Of a stretch of 64,000 nucleotides of DNA, positions 51,050 to 62,159 are shown one piece after another (positions within the stretch are counted from its first letter, which is position 1; each line of letters starts with the position of its first letter). A program made the position numbers and the translations under genes. This DNA comes from Methylophaga thalassica MP (GTDB lineage Bacteria > Pseudomonadota > Gammaproteobacteria > Nitrosococcales > Methylophagaceae). The notes under the pieces are model-generated. The model was not told where the DNA came from, ran no database searches, and was given only the letters and a program-made list of their open reading frames with translations. The stretch is from assembly GCF_000214595.1 (NCBI RefSeq), contig NZ_AFIG01000001.1, positions 763,501 through 827,500 of the forward strand. Reading direction: 5' to 3'.

Positions 51050-51682
51050 ATGACTATCGGACTCATCGGCCGTAAGCGTGGTATGACACGCATCTTCTCT
51101 GAAGATGGTGTTTCTACGCCAGTAACGGTAATTGAAGTAGAACCAAATCGTGTAAGTCAGCTTAAAACTATCGACACAGATGGTTATAACGCTATTCAAC
51201 TTACAGTTGGTGAGCGTAAAGCATCACGTGTTACTAAGCCTCAGGCTGGTCACTTTGCAAAAGCGCAAGCTGCAGCTGGTCGTAAAGTTATGGAGTTCAG
51301 AGTTGATGAACTAAATGACTTAGCACTAGGTTCAGAATTGAAAGTTGATATTTTTGAAGACGGACAGAAGATTGACGTTTCTGGTGTCACTAAAGGTAAA
51401 GGTTTCGCTGGTGTTGTAAAACGCTATGGATTCCGTGGTGGTGATGCTACTCATGGTAACTCTCTGTCACACAGAGCACCTGGTTCAATCGGTCAATGTC
51501 AAACACCTGGTCGTGTTTTCAAAGGCAAGAGAATGGCCGGACACATGGGTGACAAAAAACGTACCCTTCAAAACCTGTCAATCGTTAAGGTGGATTCAGA
51601 GCGCAATTTACTGTTAGTCAAAGGCTCAGTGCCCGGTGCTACAGGAAGCGATGTGATTATCCGCCCGGCTGTAAAAGCCTAG
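51050..51682 (+). CDS. rplC: 50S ribosomal protein L3
   Basis: L3 is an early 50S assembly protein whose loop reaches the peptidyl transferase centre. The 210-residue protein contains [13 protein letters not shown] and [19 protein letters not shown], with the Gln expected to be methylated by PrmB. It is second in the S10 operon. Confidence 0.98.
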   Translation: MTIGLIGRKRGMTRIFSEDGVSTPVTVIEVEPNRVSQLKTIDTDGYNAIQLTVGERKASRVTKPQAGHFAKAQAAAGRKVMEFRVDELNDLALGSELKVDIFEDGQKIDVSGVTKGKGFAGVVKRYGFRGGDATHGNSLSHRAPGSIGQCQTPGRVFKGKRMAGHMGDKKRTLQNLSIVKVDSERNLLLVKGSVPGATGSDVIIRPAVKA

Positions 51683-51704
51683 TAAGATTCTTAGGGGAAT
51701 AAAC

Positions 51705-52322
51705 GTGGATCTTCAATTACAATCATTTGACGGCAAAAAGGCAGGAAACATTACTGTTTCTGATGCTTTATTTGACCGTGAGTATAATGAGTCATTAGTT
51801 CACCAAGTTGTTACTGCATACTTGGCTGGTGCTCGTAGTGGTACACATGCACAAAAATCACGCTCAGATGTGAGTGGTGGTGGCCGTAAACCTTTTTCAC
51901 AAAAAGGTAGTGGTAGAGCTCGTGCTGGTACAATCCGTAGCCCATTATGGCGCTCAGGTGGTAAAACTTTTGCTGCAACTAATCGTGATTACAGCAAAAA
52001 AGTTAACCGTAAGATGTATCGTTCAGCGTTAGCAGTGATTCTGTCTGAGTTACGTCGTAATGATGCATTGATCGTTGTCGACAAAGTTGAAGTCGACTCA
52101 CCAAAAACTAAAGATTTGCTAAGCAAAACTGAAAGCTTGGGTGTGTCTAATGCATTAATCGTAACTGAGAATGCAGCTGGCAACTTGGCATTAGCATCGC
52201 GCAATCTATACGACATTGCAGCGACTGATGCGGCGCACATCAACCCAGTTGCATTGTTGCGCTTTGAAAAAGTCGTCATGAGCGAAGACTCTATCCGTAA
52301 ACTAGAGGAGTCATACGCATGA
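51705..52322 (+). CDS. rplD: 50S ribosomal protein L4
   Basis: L4 lines the peptide exit tunnel; in E. coli it also represses the S10 operon through the S10 leader, which is absent here. The 205-residue protein starts with GTG at 51705 after AGGGGA and has the tunnel loop RKPFSQKGSGRARAGTIRSP. It overlaps rplW by 4 bases (ATGA). Confidence 0.98.
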   Translation: MDLQLQSFDGKKAGNITVSDALFDREYNESLVHQVVTAYLAGARSGTHAQKSRSDVSGGGRKPFSQKGSGRARAGTIRSPLWRSGGKTFAATNRDYSKKVNRKMYRSALAVILSELRRNDALIVVDKVEVDSPKTKDLLSKTESLGVSNALIVTENAAGNLALASRNLYDIAATDAAHINPVALLRFEKVVMSEDSIRKLEESYA

Positions 52323-52612
52323 ACTCAGAACGCTTAACAAAAATTATTCTAGGACCCGTGGTTGCTGAGAAAGCATCACGTGTTGCAGAAAACAATAATC
52401 AGGTTGTACTTAAAGTATTACCTAATGCCAACAAAGTCGAAATTAAACAAGCTGTTGAAACCTTGTTTGATGTGAAAGTTGCAGCAGTAACCACAACTAA
52501 TGTTAAAGGCAAAGTCAAACGTACAGGCCGAGTAATGGGCAAACGTAGCGACTGGAAAAAAGCCTATGTGACATTAGCTGATGGTGCTGATCTCAACTTC
52601 CTTGGCGAATAG
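52319..52612 (+). CDS. rplW: 50S ribosomal protein L23
   Basis: L23 sits at the tunnel exit and is the docking site of trigger factor and SRP. The 97-residue protein has GPVVAEKASRV and VKGKVKRTGRVMGKRSDWKK. It overlaps the end of rplD by 4 bases. Confidence 0.98.
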   Translation: MNSERLTKIILGPVVAEKASRVAENNNQVVLKVLPNANKVEIKQAVETLFDVKVAAVTTTNVKGKVKRTGRVMGKRSDWKKAYVTLADGADLNFLGE

Positions 52613-52640
52613 AAAATAGAATACGTGTGAGGAATCAGGA

Positions 52641-53468
52641 ATGGCATTAAAAAAGGCTAAACCTACATCAGCTGGACGTAGATTCGTTGTTCAAGTCAGT
52701 ACACCTGACTTACATAACGGCCAACCATATGCGCCGTTAGTTGAAAAGAAATCTAAGTCTGGCGGTCGTAATAACGCTGGTCGTATTACCGTGCGTCACC
52801 GTGGTGGTGGCCATAAACAACGTTACCGTTTAATTGACTTTAAACGTAATAAAGACGGTATCCCAGCAATAGTAGAAAGAATTGAATACGATCCAAATCG
52901 TACTGCACATATTGCTTTACTGACCTATGTTGACGGTGAAAAGCGTTACATCATCGCACCAAAAGGTGTTGTAGCAGGTGACCGTCTTGAGTCAGGTGAA
53001 GATGCTGCAATCCGTGCTGGTAATGCATTGAAATTATCTGCAATCCCGCTGGGTAGCACAGTGCATTGTATTGAGCTTAAACCAGGCAAAGGTGCTCAGT
53101 TAGCACGTAGTGCTGGTAGCAGCGCTCAGTTTGTTGCCCGTGAAAATGGTTATGCCACTATCCGCCTACGTAGCGGTGAAATGCGCAAAGTACCATTAGA
53201 CTGTAAAGCAACAATGGGTGAAGTAGGTAACGGTGAACATTCTCTTCGTTCATTAGGTAAAGCGGGTGCTACACGCTGGCGTGGTATTCGTCCTACAGTA
53301 CGTGGTGTTGTAATGAACCCGGTTGATCACCCACATGGTGGTGGTGAAGGTCGTACATCTGGTGGTCGTCATCCTGTGACACCTTGGGGTGTGCCTACTA
53401 AAGGCTACAAGACACGTAAAAACAAGCGTACAGACAATATGATCGTACGCCGTCGTAATCGTAAATAA
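52641..53468 (+). CDS. rplB: 50S ribosomal protein L2
   Basis: L2 supports the peptidyl transferase centre and subunit joining. The 275-residue protein has [17 protein letters not shown] and the conserved [15 protein letters not shown] with the functional His. Length and start ([14 protein letters not shown]) are typical. Confidence 0.98.
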   Translation: MALKKAKPTSAGRRFVVQVSTPDLHNGQPYAPLVEKKSKSGGRNNAGRITVRHRGGGHKQRYRLIDFKRNKDGIPAIVERIEYDPNRTAHIALLTYVDGEKRYIIAPKGVVAGDRLESGEDAAIRAGNALKLSAIPLGSTVHCIELKPGKGAQLARSAGSSAQFVARENGYATIRLRSGEMRKVPLDCKATMGEVGNGEHSLRSLGKAGATRWRGIRPTVRGVVMNPVDHPHGGGEGRTSGGRHPVTPWGVPTKGYKTRKNKRTDNMIVRRRNRK

Positions 53469-53483
53469 GATTTAGGGAATCCT

Positions 53484-53759
53484 ATGCCGCGTTCAATTAA
53501 AAAAGGTCCTTTTATAGACCAGCACCTTGAAAAGAAGGTCTTGGAAGCGAGAGAAACTGATAACAAACGTCCGATTAAAACTTGGTCACGTCGTTCGATG
53601 ATTTCTCCAGATATGATCGGTTTAACAATTGCCGTTCATAACGGTCGTCAACACGTACCCGTGTTTGTTACAGAAGATATGGTTGGGCATAAGTTGGGTG
53701 AGTTCTCACCAACTCGCACCTTTAAAGGTCATGCCGCTGACAAGAAATCTAAACGGTAA
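53484..53759 (+). CDS. rpsS: 30S ribosomal protein S19
   Basis: S19 binds the 30S head near S13. The 91-residue protein has [12 protein letters not shown] and [16 protein letters not shown]. It follows rplB by 15 bases in the S10 operon. Confidence 0.98.
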   Translation: MPRSIKKGPFIDQHLEKKVLEARETDNKRPIKTWSRRSMISPDMIGLTIAVHNGRQHVPVFVTEDMVGHKLGEFSPTRTFKGHAADKKSKR

Positions 53760-53768
53760 GGTTAAGAT

Positions 53769-54101
53769 ATGGCTACAAAAGCTAAACTCAGCTACGCACG
53801 CATTTCCGCACAAAAGGTGCGCTTGGTTGCAGATCAAATCAGAGGTTTGCCAGTAGAAAGAGCAATCAATCTACTCGCGTTCAGTCCTAAAAAAGCTGCA
53901 GAGCTTATGAAAGGCGTGCTGGACTCAGCGATCGCTAACGCTGAACATAATGACGGTGCCGACATCGACGAATTAGTCGTTTCAGCAGTTATGGTTGACG
54001 AAGGTCCTACCATGAAACGTATGCAGGCTCGCGCTAAAGGCCGCGGCAACCGTATTCTTAAACGCACCAGCCACATTACTGTGGTTGTAGACGAGAAGTA
54101 A
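53769..54101 (+). CDS. rplV: 50S ribosomal protein L22
   Basis: L22 extends a hairpin into the exit tunnel. The 110-residue protein has [18 protein letters not shown] and the loop [18 protein letters not shown]. No insertion linked to macrolide resistance is seen. Confidence 0.98.
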   Translation: MATKAKLSYARISAQKVRLVADQIRGLPVERAINLLAFSPKKAAELMKGVLDSAIANAEHNDGADIDELVVSAVMVDEGPTMKRMQARAKGRGNRILKRTSHITVVVDEK

Positions 54102-54113
54102 GAGAGCAGACTT

Positions 54114-54776
54114 ATGGGACAAAAGGTTCACCCAACAGGTTTTAGACTTGGTATAATTAAAGATTGGAATTCGATCTGGTATGCCGATTCAGCAGATTTT
54201 TCAAATATGCTGAGCAATGATCTTAAAGTACGTGATTTTCTTAAACAAAAGTTATCACATGCTTCAGTCAGTAAGATCCAGATTGATAGACCAGCCAAAA
54301 CTGCCAAAATCACTATCCATACAGCACGTCCGGGTATTGTTATTGGCAAAAAAGGCGAAGATATCGATAAGTTGCGTCAAGAAGCGTCAAAACTGATGGG
54401 TGTTCCTGTCAATGTGGGCGTTGAAGAAATTCGTAAGCCTGAACTAGATGCAACATTAGTTGCTGAAAGTGTAGCGCAGCAACTTGAGCGTCGTATTATG
54501 TTCCGTCGTGCAATGAAACGTGCAGTGACAAACACAATGCGCTTAGGTGCTGAAGGTATTCGTATTAATGTTGCAGGTCGTCTGAACGGAGCAGAAATCG
54601 CACGTACAGAATGGTACCGTGAAGGTCGTGTGCCTTTACATACATTACGTGCTGACATCGACTATGGTACAGCGGAAGCTAAAACGACTTACGGTATCAT
54701 CGGTGTCAAAGTTTGGATTTTTAAAGGTGAAGTTTTTGACACAAATGCTCAAAACACACCTGCAGCTGAAAAATAA
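54114..54776 (+). CDS. rpsC: 30S ribosomal protein S3
   Basis: S3 helps form the mRNA entry channel and has helicase activity with S4 and S5. The 220-residue protein has the KH domain motif [16 protein letters not shown] and the C-terminal [20 protein letters not shown]. It is slightly shorter than the E. coli protein at the C-terminus. Confidence 0.98.
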   Translation: MGQKVHPTGFRLGIIKDWNSIWYADSADFSNMLSNDLKVRDFLKQKLSHASVSKIQIDRPAKTAKITIHTARPGIVIGKKGEDIDKLRQEASKLMGVPVNVGVEEIRKPELDATLVAESVAQQLERRIMFRRAMKRAVTNTMRLGAEGIRINVAGRLNGAEIARTEWYREGRVPLHTLRADIDYGTAEAKTTYGIIGVKVWIFKGEVFDTNAQNTPAAEK

Positions 54777-54787
54777 GGTTATAACCA

Positions 54788-55201
54788 ATGTTACAGCCAA
54801 AAAGAACGAAATTTAGAAAGCAGCAGAAGCTGCGCAATAGAGGTCTTGCCCACCGTGGAGCAAAAGTTAGCTTCGGTGAGTTTGGTTTAAAATCTCTTGA
54901 GCGTGGACGTATTACAGCGCGTCAGATTGAGGCTGCTCGTAGAGCAATGACTCGTCACATTAAACGTGGCGGTAAAATCTGGATTCGCGTATTTCCTGAC
55001 AAACCAATTTCCAGCAAACCGTTGGAAGTTCGTCAAGGTAAAGGTAAGGGTAACGTAGAATACTGGGTAGCAAATGTGCAACCAGGTCGTATGCTCTATG
55101 AAATGGAAGGTGTGTCTGAAGAGATTGCACGTGAAGCATTCCGTCTGGCAGCAGCAAAACTTCCCGTTAAAACCACATTTGTAACGCGGGCGATACTGTA
55201 A
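54788..55201 (+). CDS. rplP: 50S ribosomal protein L16
   Basis: L16 organises the A-site tRNA pocket of the 50S subunit. The 137-residue protein starts [14 protein letters not shown] and has [12 protein letters not shown]. Its stop overlaps the rpmC start by one base (TAATG). Confidence 0.98.
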   Translation: MLQPKRTKFRKQQKLRNRGLAHRGAKVSFGEFGLKSLERGRITARQIEAARRAMTRHIKRGGKIWIRVFPDKPISSKPLEVRQGKGKGNVEYWVANVQPGRMLYEMEGVSEEIAREAFRLAAAKLPVKTTFVTRAIL

Positions 55202-55386
55202 TGAAAGCAAGCGAAATTAGACAAAAGACAACTGAAGATCTAGTGAAAGAACTAGGTGAGTTGCATAAAGAGCAGTTTAATCTGCGTATGCAGAATGCAA
55301 CTGGGCAATTAACACGTAACAGTGAATTACAACGTGTACGTAGAGATATTGCTCGCATTAAGACTGTATTGAACGAAAAGAGATAG
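55201..55386 (+). CDS. rpmC: 50S ribosomal protein L29
   Basis: L29 lies beside L23 at the tunnel exit. The 61-residue helical protein starts [14 protein letters not shown] and has [11 protein letters not shown]. It is coupled to rplP. Confidence 0.97.
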   Translation: MKASEIRQKTTEDLVKELGELHKEQFNLRMQNATGQLTRNSELQRVRRDIARIKTVLNEKR

Positions 55387-55395
55387 GGCACGGAA

Positions 55396-55656
55396 ATGAG
55401 TGATCAGCAAAGTACAGCACGTTCGTTAACCGGTCGTGTCATTAGTGACAAGATGGACAAAACAATTACCGTTCTGATCGAACGTAGAGTTGCCCATCCG
55501 ATCTATAAAAAATATGTAAGACGTTCTACCAAGTTACATGTTCATGATGAAAATAATGAATGTAACATTGGTGATACCGTCAGTGTTGCCTCAACTCGCC
55601 CACAGTCTAAGACAAAGTGCTGGAAGTTGGTCGAAATCATCGATCGTGCGAAATAA
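55396..55656 (+). CDS. rpsQ: 30S ribosomal protein S17
   Basis: S17 is a primary 16S rRNA binder of OB fold. The 86-residue protein has [17 protein letters not shown] and [16 protein letters not shown]. It is the last gene of the classical S10 operon; rplN starts 28 bases later. Confidence 0.98.
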   Translation: MSDQQSTARSLTGRVISDKMDKTITVLIERRVAHPIYKKYVRRSTKLHVHDENNECNIGDTVSVASTRPQSKTKCWKLVEIIDRAK

Positions 55657-55684
55657 AGCAACTATTCAGTTTGGAGTTTAGACC

Positions 55685-56053
55685 ATGATTCAAATGCAAA
55701 GTAGTCTGGAAGTCGCTGATAATAGCGGTGCCAGACGAGTAGAATGTATCAAAGTGTTGGGCGGTTCGCATAAACGCTACGCAGGTATCGGTGATGTCAT
55801 TAAAGTGACAATCAAAGAAGCTGCCCCTCGCGGTAAGGTTAAGAAAGGTACTGTTCATAACGCAGTTATCGTAAGAACACGTAAAGGTGTTCGTCGTCCA
55901 GATGGTTCAGTAATTCGTTTTGACGAAAATGCTGCAGTACTTCTGAACGCGGCTCAGCAGCCAATCGGTACGCGTATTTTTGGACCAGTTACACGTGAAC
56001 TACGTGGTGAAAAGTTCATGAAGATTATTTCTCTGGCACCAGAAGTACTATAA
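55685..56053 (+). CDS. rplN: 50S ribosomal protein L14
   Basis: L14 sits at the subunit interface and binds the silencing factor RsfS. The 122-residue protein has [19 protein letters not shown] and [16 protein letters not shown]. It begins the spc part; the short gap before it shows no clear promoter. Confidence 0.98.
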   Translation: MIQMQSSLEVADNSGARRVECIKVLGGSHKRYAGIGDVIKVTIKEAAPRGKVKKGTVHNAVIVRTRKGVRRPDGSVIRFDENAAVLLNAAQQPIGTRIFGPVTRELRGEKFMKIISLAPEVL

Positions 56054-56065
56054 AGGAGCGCTGAG

Positions 56066-56392
56066 ATGGAAAGATTGAAAAAAGGCGATCAAGTTGTTGT
56101 ATTAACAGGCAAAGATCGTGGTAAACAAGGCGAAATCTTAAGCCGTATTGAGAAAGATGGAAAAGTTAAGTTTGTCGTACAAGGCATTAACTTAGTCAAA
56201 AAACATCAAAAACCCAATCCGGCTCTAGGTCGCACAGGTGGCATTTTAGAAAAAGAAATGCCGATTGATGGGTCGAATCTGGCTTTATTAAACCCTGCTA
56301 CTGGCAAGGGCGATAAAGTAGGATTTAAAGTGCTGGAAGATGGAAAAAAAGTCCGCTTCTTCAAATCAAATGGCGAAGTTGTAAGCGCTTGA
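56066..56392 (+). CDS. rplX: 50S ribosomal protein L24
   Basis: L24 is an assembly initiator of the 50S subunit. The 108-residue protein has the KOW motif [20 protein letters not shown] and [11 protein letters not shown]. It starts 12 bases after rplN. Confidence 0.98.
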   Translation: MERLKKGDQVVVLTGKDRGKQGEILSRIEKDGKVKFVVQGINLVKKHQKPNPALGRTGGILEKEMPIDGSNLALLNPATGKGDKVGFKVLEDGKKVRFFKSNGEVVSA

Positions 56393-56414
56393 GCTTCGTA
56401 TTAGGTAAAACACA

Positions 56415-56954
56415 GTGAGCAGATTAAAAGATTATTATCGTGAAACAGTAGTTAAACAGTTACAAGACGAGTTTAGCTATAAGTCAGTAATGGAAGTGCC
56501 GCGCATCACAAAAATCACTCTGAATATGGGTGTTGGTGAAGCATTAACTGATAAGAAAGTGCTTGAGAATGCAATGGCTGACATGGAAAAAATTGCCGGT
56601 CAAAAGCCAGTTGTTACAAAAGCAAAGAAATCAGTTGCAGGCTTTAAAGTACGTGAAGGCTGGCCGATCGGATGTAAAGTGACATTACGTGCTGACCGCA
56701 TGTATGACTTTCTTGACCGTCTGATTACCATTTCAATTCCTCGTATCAGAGATTTTCGTGGTTTAAATCCGAAGTCTTTTGATGGTCAGGGAAACTATAG
56801 TATGGGGATTAAAGAGCAAATTATCTTCCCAGAAATTGAATATGACAGAATCGATAAATTACGTGGTATGGATGTGACCATCACAACAACAGCAAAAAAT
56901 GCTGAAGAATCACGTGCTTTGTTAACTGCATTCAAGTTTCCATTTAGAAAATAA
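56415..56954 (+). CDS. rplE: 50S ribosomal protein L5
   Basis: L5 binds 5S rRNA and contacts the P-site tRNA. The 179-residue protein starts with GTG at 56415 and has [34 protein letters not shown] and [16 protein letters not shown]. Confidence 0.98.
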   Translation: MSRLKDYYRETVVKQLQDEFSYKSVMEVPRITKITLNMGVGEALTDKKVLENAMADMEKIAGQKPVVTKAKKSVAGFKVREGWPIGCKVTLRADRMYDFLDRLITISIPRIRDFRGLNPKSFDGQGNYSMGIKEQIIFPEIEYDRIDKLRGMDVTITTTAKNAEESRALLTAFKFPFRK

Positions 56955-56977
56955 ACAAGGTTGGATGGTAAAAGATT

Positions 56978-57283
56978 ATGGCTAAACGTTGCATGATTAA
57001 TCGCGAAATCAAAAGAGCGAAACTGGTTGAAAAATACGCTGCAAAACGTGCGGAATTAAAGAAACAAATGTTGGATATGTCTCTACCTGCTGAACAACGT
57101 GAAGCAGCGGCAACAAAGTTCCACGCGCTTCCACGTAATTCAAGTCCTGTACGCATGAGAAATCGTTGTGAATTAACGGGTAGACCACACGGTTATTACC
57201 GTAAATTTGGTTTGTCCAGAAATAAGCTGCGCGAGCATGCAATGAAGGGCGATATCCCTGGTTTGGTAATGGCTAGTTGGTAA
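56978..57283 (+). CDS. rpsN: 30S ribosomal protein S14 (zinc-independent form)
   Basis: S14 is a 30S head protein. The 101-residue form lacks the two CxxC zinc pairs of the short form and has the conserved [20 protein letters not shown]. It starts [13 protein letters not shown]. Confidence 0.98.
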   Translation: MAKRCMINREIKRAKLVEKYAAKRAELKKQMLDMSLPAEQREAAATKFHALPRNSSPVRMRNRCELTGRPHGYYRKFGLSRNKLREHAMKGDIPGLVMASW

Positions 57284-57312
57284 TTACCAACCTGATTAGT
57301 GGAGCTATATAA

Positions 57313-57708
57313 ATGAGTATGACAGATCCTATTGCTGATATGCTGACTCGCATTCGTAATGCACAGCAAGCAAACAAAGTCGATGTGAAAATGCCTTCAT
57401 CTAAGGTAAAGATTAGCATTGCAAAAGTACTAGAAGATGAAGGTTACATCTCATCATTCAATGTGAGTGATGTAGAAGGTAAATCAATCTTGACAGTCAC
57501 TCTTAAATATTTTGAGGGTAAACCTGTAATCGCTGAAATTAACCGTGTTAGTCGTCCTGGTTTGCGTGTATACAAATCAGCTGATGAATTGCCACGTGTC
57601 GTTGGTGGTTTAGGTGTTGCTATCGTGTCTACATCTAAAGGTGTAATGGCTGACCGTAAAGCTCGCGCCTTAGGTCAAGGCGGCGAAGTTTTGTGCGCTG
57701 TTAGCTAA
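57313..57708 (+). CDS. rpsH: 30S ribosomal protein S8
   Basis: S8 binds the central 16S domain and represses the spc operon in E. coli. The 131-residue protein has [14 protein letters not shown] and [20 protein letters not shown]. Confidence 0.98.
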   Translation: MSMTDPIADMLTRIRNAQQANKVDVKMPSSKVKISIAKVLEDEGYISSFNVSDVEGKSILTVTLKYFEGKPVIAEINRVSRPGLRVYKSADELPRVVGGLGVAIVSTSKGVMADRKARALGQGGEVLCAVS

Positions 57709-57733
57709 GCCTTTATTTATTGGAGATTGTAAA

Positions 57734-58267
57734 ATGTCACGTATTGCAAATGCACCAGTACAAATTCCGGCAGGCGTAGAAATTTCACTGAGTGATACAG
57801 AAGTTACGGTTAAAGGTTCAAAAGGAACATTAACACGTAATATTCACCCTGATGTTAGCGTCAGCCAAGAAGATTCAGCTTTGAAATTTGCAGCAAATGT
57901 TAATTCACAAGCTGCAGTTGCTTTAGCTGGTACAACCCGCGCATTACTCAATAACATGGTTATTGGCGTTACAGAAGGCTTTGTTAAGAAGCTGACTCTG
58001 GTCGGTGTTGGTTACCGTGCTAAAGCTCAAGGCAACAAATTAGATCTAACCCTAGGCTTTTCTCACCCTGTTCAATACGAAGTACCAGAAGGTATTAGTG
58101 TTGAAACTCCAAGTCAGACAGAAATCGTTGTCTCGGGTGCTGATAAGCAAGCTGTTGGTCAGGTTGCAGCAGAAATTCGCGCATACCGTTCACCTGAACC
58201 TTATAAAGGTAAAGGTGTACGTTATTCTGACGAACATGTTGCTCGTAAAGAAGCTAAGAAAAAGTAA
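57734..58267 (+). CDS. rplF: 50S ribosomal protein L6
   Basis: L6 lies near the sarcin-ricin loop. The 177-residue two-domain protein has [15 protein letters not shown] and the C-terminal [14 protein letters not shown]. Confidence 0.98.
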   Translation: MSRIANAPVQIPAGVEISLSDTEVTVKGSKGTLTRNIHPDVSVSQEDSALKFAANVNSQAAVALAGTTRALLNNMVIGVTEGFVKKLTLVGVGYRAKAQGNKLDLTLGFSHPVQYEVPEGISVETPSQTEIVVSGADKQAVGQVAAEIRAYRSPEPYKGKGVRYSDEHVARKEAKKK

Positions 58268-58279
58268 ATAGGCTGAAAA

Positions 58280-58633
58280 ATGGATAAGAAAATTTCACGT
58301 TTACGTAGAGCGGCTAGAGCGCGTGCAAAGCTGAGAGAGTTAGAAGTATATAGACTAACTGTTCACAGAACGCCTCGCCATATCTACGCACAAGTTCTGA
58401 CTCATGACAGTTCTAAAGTTATCGCTACTGCATCGACTTTAGATGCTGAAGTGAAAAAAGACCTTAAAGCTACAGGCAATATTGATGCAGCAACAGCTGT
58501 AGGTAAAGCTATTGCAGAGCGTGCTGCTAAGCAAGGTGTTACTGAAGTCGCTTTCGATCGTTCAGGTTTTAGATACCATGGTCGTGTAAAAGCATTAGCT
58601 GATGCAGCCCGTGAAAACGGCCTTCAGTTCTAA
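58280..58633 (+). CDS. rplR: 50S ribosomal protein L18
   Basis: L18 brings 5S rRNA into the 50S subunit with L5. The 117-residue protein has a basic N-terminus and the motifs [12 protein letters not shown] and [17 protein letters not shown]. Confidence 0.98.
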   Translation: MDKKISRLRRAARARAKLRELEVYRLTVHRTPRHIYAQVLTHDSSKVIATASTLDAEVKKDLKATGNIDAATAVGKAIAERAAKQGVTEVAFDRSGFRYHGRVKALADAARENGLQF

Positions 58634-58650
58634 TTTAAAAGGTAATTAAC

Positions 58651-59163
58651 ATGGCTCAGAATGATCAAAGACAAGCCAATAACTCTGATGGCTTAATTGA
58701 AAAATTAGTTGGTATTCGTCGCGTTGCTAAAGTTGTAAAAGGCGGTCGCGTATTTGGTTTCTCTGCTTTGACTGTTGTCGGTGATGGAAACGGCCGCGTT
58801 GGTTTCGGCCAAGGTAAAGCTCGTGAAGTGCCTGTCGCAATCCAAAAAGCAATGGATGAAGCTCGCAAAAACATGAAAACTGTTGCTCTGAAAGGCGATA
58901 CACTGCAGCACGCAGTTAAATCTAGTCATGGTGCAGCAAAAGTATTCATGCAACCTGCATCTGAAGGTACGGGTGTTATTGCCGGTGGTGCGATGCGTGC
59001 AGTATTCGATGCCGTAGGTGTACATAACGTATTGGCTAAGTCAAATGGATCAACTAACCCACTTAATGTTGTTCGTGCAACAATTAAAGGGTTAACTGAT
59101 ATGAATAATCCTGAAGCAATTGCTGCCAAACGTGGTAAGACAGTTGAAGAGATTACGGAATAA
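58651..59163 (+). CDS. rpsE: 30S ribosomal protein S5
   Basis: S5 supports decoding accuracy and the mRNA entry channel. The 170-residue protein has [22 protein letters not shown] RNA-binding sequence (as [19 protein letters not shown]) and [14 protein letters not shown]. Confidence 0.98.
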   Translation: MAQNDQRQANNSDGLIEKLVGIRRVAKVVKGGRVFGFSALTVVGDGNGRVGFGQGKAREVPVAIQKAMDEARKNMKTVALKGDTLQHAVKSSHGAAKVFMQPASEGTGVIAGGAMRAVFDAVGVHNVLAKSNGSTNPLNVVRATIKGLTDMNNPEAIAAKRGKTVEEITE

Positions 59164-59168
59164 TAAAG

Positions 59169-59357
59169 ATGTCATCACAAGCTAAATTGAAAGTCACCTT
59201 GGTGAAAAGTACCATTGGTCGTCTAGCAAAACATAAAGCATGTGTATCTGGTTTAGGTCTTAGAAAAACTGGAAGCAGTGCCATCGTGCTGGATACACCT
59301 GAAAATCGAGGCATGATCAATCATGTATCGTATTTATTAAAGGTTGAGGAAGTTTAA
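59169..59357 (+). CDS. rpmD: 50S ribosomal protein L30
   Basis: L30 is a small 50S protein. The 62-residue product has [18 protein letters not shown] and [20 protein letters not shown]. It begins 5 bases after rpsE. Confidence 0.97.
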   Translation: MSSQAKLKVTLVKSTIGRLAKHKACVSGLGLRKTGSSAIVLDTPENRGMINHVSYLLKVEEV

Positions 59358-59358
59358 G

Positions 59359-59793
59359 ATGAACCTAAATACACTTGCTCCTGCTGAAGGTGAAAAAAAA
59401 TCAGCAAAACGTGTTGGACGTGGTATAGGATCTGGTTTAGGCAAAACCTGTGGCCGTGGTCACAAAGGTCAGAAATCACGCTCTGGTGGATTTCATAAAA
59501 GAGGTTTTGAAGGCGGTCAGATGCCTTTACAACGTCGACTGCCTAAAGTGGGTTTCAGTTCGCGTGTAGGTCGTACAACTGCTCAGATTCGTTTAGACGA
59601 TCTGAAAAAAGTTACGGCAGATACAATCGATTTGTTAGCACTGAAATCTGCTGGACTCGTCCCAGAAAACACATTGCGTGTGAAAGTCATTAACTCAGGT
59701 GAAGTTAAATCTGCAGTTAGTTTGAAAGGCATTGTTGCAACCGCAGGCGCAAAAAGTGCGATTGAGGCTGCAGGCGGAAAAGTCGAAGAGTAA
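59359..59793 (+). CDS. rplO: 50S ribosomal protein L15
   Basis: L15 is a late 50S assembly protein. The 144-residue product starts [20 protein letters not shown]. The frame opens 15 bases earlier inside rpmD, but the ATG at 59359 is the family start and follows a GAGGAAG site. It contains [19 protein letters not shown]. Confidence 0.98.
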   Translation: MNLNTLAPAEGEKKSAKRVGRGIGSGLGKTCGRGHKGQKSRSGGFHKRGFEGGQMPLQRRLPKVGFSSRVGRTTAQIRLDDLKKVTADTIDLLALKSAGLVPENTLRVKVINSGEVKSAVSLKGIVATAGAKSAIEAAGGKVEE

Positions 59794-59798
59794 TATAA

Positions 59799-61154
59799 GT
59801 GGAAAAAAACAGACAACAAGCTGCTGCAGCTATGCTCGGAAGCGGTAAGTTTGGCGAGTTAAAAAGTCGCCTGCTTTTCGTTTTGGGAGCATTAATCGTT
59901 TACCGTATGGGAACATTTATGCCTGTTCCAGGTATAGATCCGGCGGCATTAGCGATCATGTTTGAACAGCAAAAAGGAACCATCTTAGACATGTTTAACA
60001 TGTTTTCAGGTGGTGCCTTGCAGCGTTTGTCTGTTTTTGCCCTCGGTATCATGCCATACATCTCTGCATCGATTATCATGCAGCTTTTAACAGTTGTTCA
60101 TCCGAAACTTGAACAACTGAAAAAAGAAGGTGCGGCTGGTAAACGTAAGATTACTCAATATACACGTTACGGCACACTTGTTTTAGCTACCTTCCAGGCA
60201 CTTGGTATCGCAATAGCATTGGAATCACAAAGTGCTTCAGGCGTTAATGTCGTTATCGACCCTGGTTTTGTGTTTCGTATAACTGCCGTGATTACACTGG
60301 TGACGGGAACAATGTTCCTGATGTGGCTTGGCGAGCAGATTACTGAGCGTGGCATTGGTAATGGTATTTCACTGATTATCTTTGCAGGTATTGTAGCTGG
60401 TTTACCCGCAGCGGTAGGCGGCACATTAGAATTGGCAAGAACTGGACAACTTCACGCTTTCTTAGTAATTGCTCTGATTTTCTTGGCATTGGCTGTTACT
60501 GCGTTTGTTGTTTTTGTCGAAAGAGCACAGCGTCGTATACCTGTACATTACGCAAAACGTCAGCAAGGCAGAAAAATGATTGCTGGTCAGGTAACGCATC
60601 TCCCATTGAAATTGAACATGGCAGGTGTAATACCCCCAATTTTTGCTTCAAGTATCATACTGTTTCCTGCTACAATAGCCGGCTGGTTTGGCTCGACTGA
60701 TGGTATGGGCTGGTTGAAGGATATATCAACACTGATGTCTCCTGGTCAACCTATGTATGTTATGGCTTATGCTGTAGCGATTGTTTTCTTCTGTTTCTTC
60801 TACACTGCCTTAGTGTTTAATCCTAAAGAAACGGCAGAGAACTTACAGAAGTCTGGCGCTTTTATTCCTGGTATTCGTCCAGGCGAGCAGACAGCGAGAT
60901 ATATCGACACAGTGATGGGGCGTTTAACCCTTGCTGGTGCCATATATATTACTGCGGTGTGTTTGCTGCCAGAGTTTCTGATTTTATATTGGAGTGTGCC
61001 TTTCTATTTTGGTGGTACATCTCTGCTGATTATCGTTGTCGTGGTGATGGATTTTGTTTCTCAAGTCCAGTCTCACATGATGTCTCAGCAGTATGAAAGT
61101 TTGATGAGAAAGTCAAATAAAAATAATGGTGGGATGTCTGGCTTTTTAGGCTAG
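59799..61154 (+). CDS. secY: Preprotein translocase subunit SecY
   Basis: SecY is the channel-forming subunit of the Sec translocon. The 451-residue protein has ten membrane helices, [15 protein letters not shown], the basic loop [18 protein letters not shown] and the C-terminal cytoplasmic tail. The start is GTG at 59799, 5 bases after rplO. Its partner secE lies about 25 kb upstream. Confidence 0.98.
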   Translation: MEKNRQQAAAAMLGSGKFGELKSRLLFVLGALIVYRMGTFMPVPGIDPAALAIMFEQQKGTILDMFNMFSGGALQRLSVFALGIMPYISASIIMQLLTVVHPKLEQLKKEGAAGKRKITQYTRYGTLVLATFQALGIAIALESQSASGVNVVIDPGFVFRITAVITLVTGTMFLMWLGEQITERGIGNGISLIIFAGIVAGLPAAVGGTLELARTGQLHAFLVIALIFLALAVTAFVVFVERAQRRIPVHYAKRQQGRKMIAGQVTHLPLKLNMAGVIPPIFASSIILFPATIAGWFGSTDGMGWLKDISTLMSPGQPMYVMAYAVAIVFFCFFYTALVFNPKETAENLQKSGAFIPGIRPGEQTARYIDTVMGRLTLAGAIYITAVCLLPEFLILYWSVPFYFGGTSLLIIVVVVMDFVSQVQSHMMSQQYESLMRKSNKNNGGMSGFLG

Positions 61155-61185
61155 AACCACGAACAAGGTTTGCTGGAGAAAAAAC

Positions 61186-61299
61186 ATGAAAGTTCAGGCG
61201 TCAGTTAAAAAGATTTGTCGCAATTGTAAAATTGTAAAAAGAAATGGTGTTTTACGAGTTATTTGTTCAGAAGCTCGTCATAAACAGCGCCAAGGTTAA
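61186..61299 (+). CDS. rpmJ: 50S ribosomal protein L36
   Basis: This 37-residue protein ([20 protein letters not shown] and onward) has zinc ligands Cys11, Cys14, Cys27 and His32, so it is the zinc-binding form of L36. The ATG follows TGGAGAA. It lies between secY and rpsM, its conserved place. Confidence 0.97.
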   Translation: MKVQASVKKICRNCKIVKRNGVLRVICSEARHKQRQG

Positions 61300-61320
61300 T
61301 TGGCGAATATCTTTAGTTAG

Positions 61321-61350
61321 TTGTTGAACAAAACAATTGTATGTTACAAT
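61321..61350 (+). promoter_or_regulatory. Possible promoter of the alpha operon
   Basis: TTGTTG (61321-61326), an 18-base spacer and TACAAT (61345-61350) lie in the 86-base gap before rpsM, the place of the S4-regulated alpha leader in E. coli. Spacing and -10 are good; the -35 is moderate. Confidence 0.55.
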
Positions 61351-61385
61351 TCAATGTTCACTCCTGAGGAATTTAGGGTAAATCA

Positions 61386-61739
61386 ATGGCTCGTATAGCT
61401 GGTATTAATGTTCCTGTGCAGAAGCACACTGTAATTGCTTTAACATCAATTTACGGTATCGGACGCACACGTGCTCAATCAATCTGTGAAGCTGCTGGAA
61501 TTGCTCCAGACACGAAAGTAAGAGATTTGTCTGAGCAGGAAGTTGAAGTGCTTCGTACCGAAGTTGCAAAATTCACTGTAGAAGGTGATTTACGTCGTGA
61601 AGTATCTATGGATATCAAACGGTTGAAAGACCTTGGTTGTTTCCGTGGTGTTCGCCACCGTAGAGGTCTTCCGGTTCGCGGCCAAAGAACTAAAACAAAT
61701 GCAAGGACTCGTAAAGGTCCTCGCCGTATGGTTAAGTAA
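61386..61739 (+). CDS. rpsM: 30S ribosomal protein S13
   Basis: S13 bridges the 30S head to the 50S subunit and contacts the P-site tRNA. The 117-residue protein has [20 protein letters not shown] and [20 protein letters not shown]. It begins the alpha operon. Confidence 0.98.
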   Translation: MARIAGINVPVQKHTVIALTSIYGIGRTRAQSICEAAGIAPDTKVRDLSEQEVEVLRTEVAKFTVEGDLRREVSMDIKRLKDLGCFRGVRHRRGLPVRGQRTKTNARTRKGPRRMVK

Positions 61740-61748
61740 GGATAAACG

Positions 61749-62138
61749 ATGGCAAATTCATCAGCACGACAACGTAAACGTGTAAAAAAGAATGTTGTTG
61801 ATGGCGTAGCACACGTGCACGCTTCTTTTAACAACACAATCGTTACTATAACGGATCGTCAAGGTAATGCCTTGTCATGGGCAACATCTGGTGGTTGTGG
61901 TTTCCGCGGTTCACGTAAAAGCACTCCTTTCGCAGCTCAGGTTGCTGCTGAAAAAGCAGGAGAAGTTGCTAAAGAATTTGGTATGAAGAACCTTGATGTT
62001 GAAATCAAAGGTCCTGGCCCAGGTCGTGAGTCAGCTGTAAGAGCTCTGAATAATTTAGGTTTTAAAATTACTAATATTTCAGACGTTACACCTATTCCTC
62101 ACAACGGTTGCCGTCCACCTAAGCGTCGCCGCGTTTAA
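61749..62138 (+). CDS. rpsK: 30S ribosomal protein S11
   Basis: S11 forms part of the platform and mRNA path. The 129-residue protein has [20 protein letters not shown] and ends [18 protein letters not shown]. Confidence 0.98.
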   Translation: MANSSARQRKRVKKNVVDGVAHVHASFNNTIVTITDRQGNALSWATSGGCGFRGSRKSTPFAAQVAAEKAGEVAKEFGMKNLDVEIKGPGPGRESAVRALNNLGFKITNISDVTPIPHNGCRPPKRRRV

Positions 62139-62159
62139 TAGATTTCGGAGTAATACATA

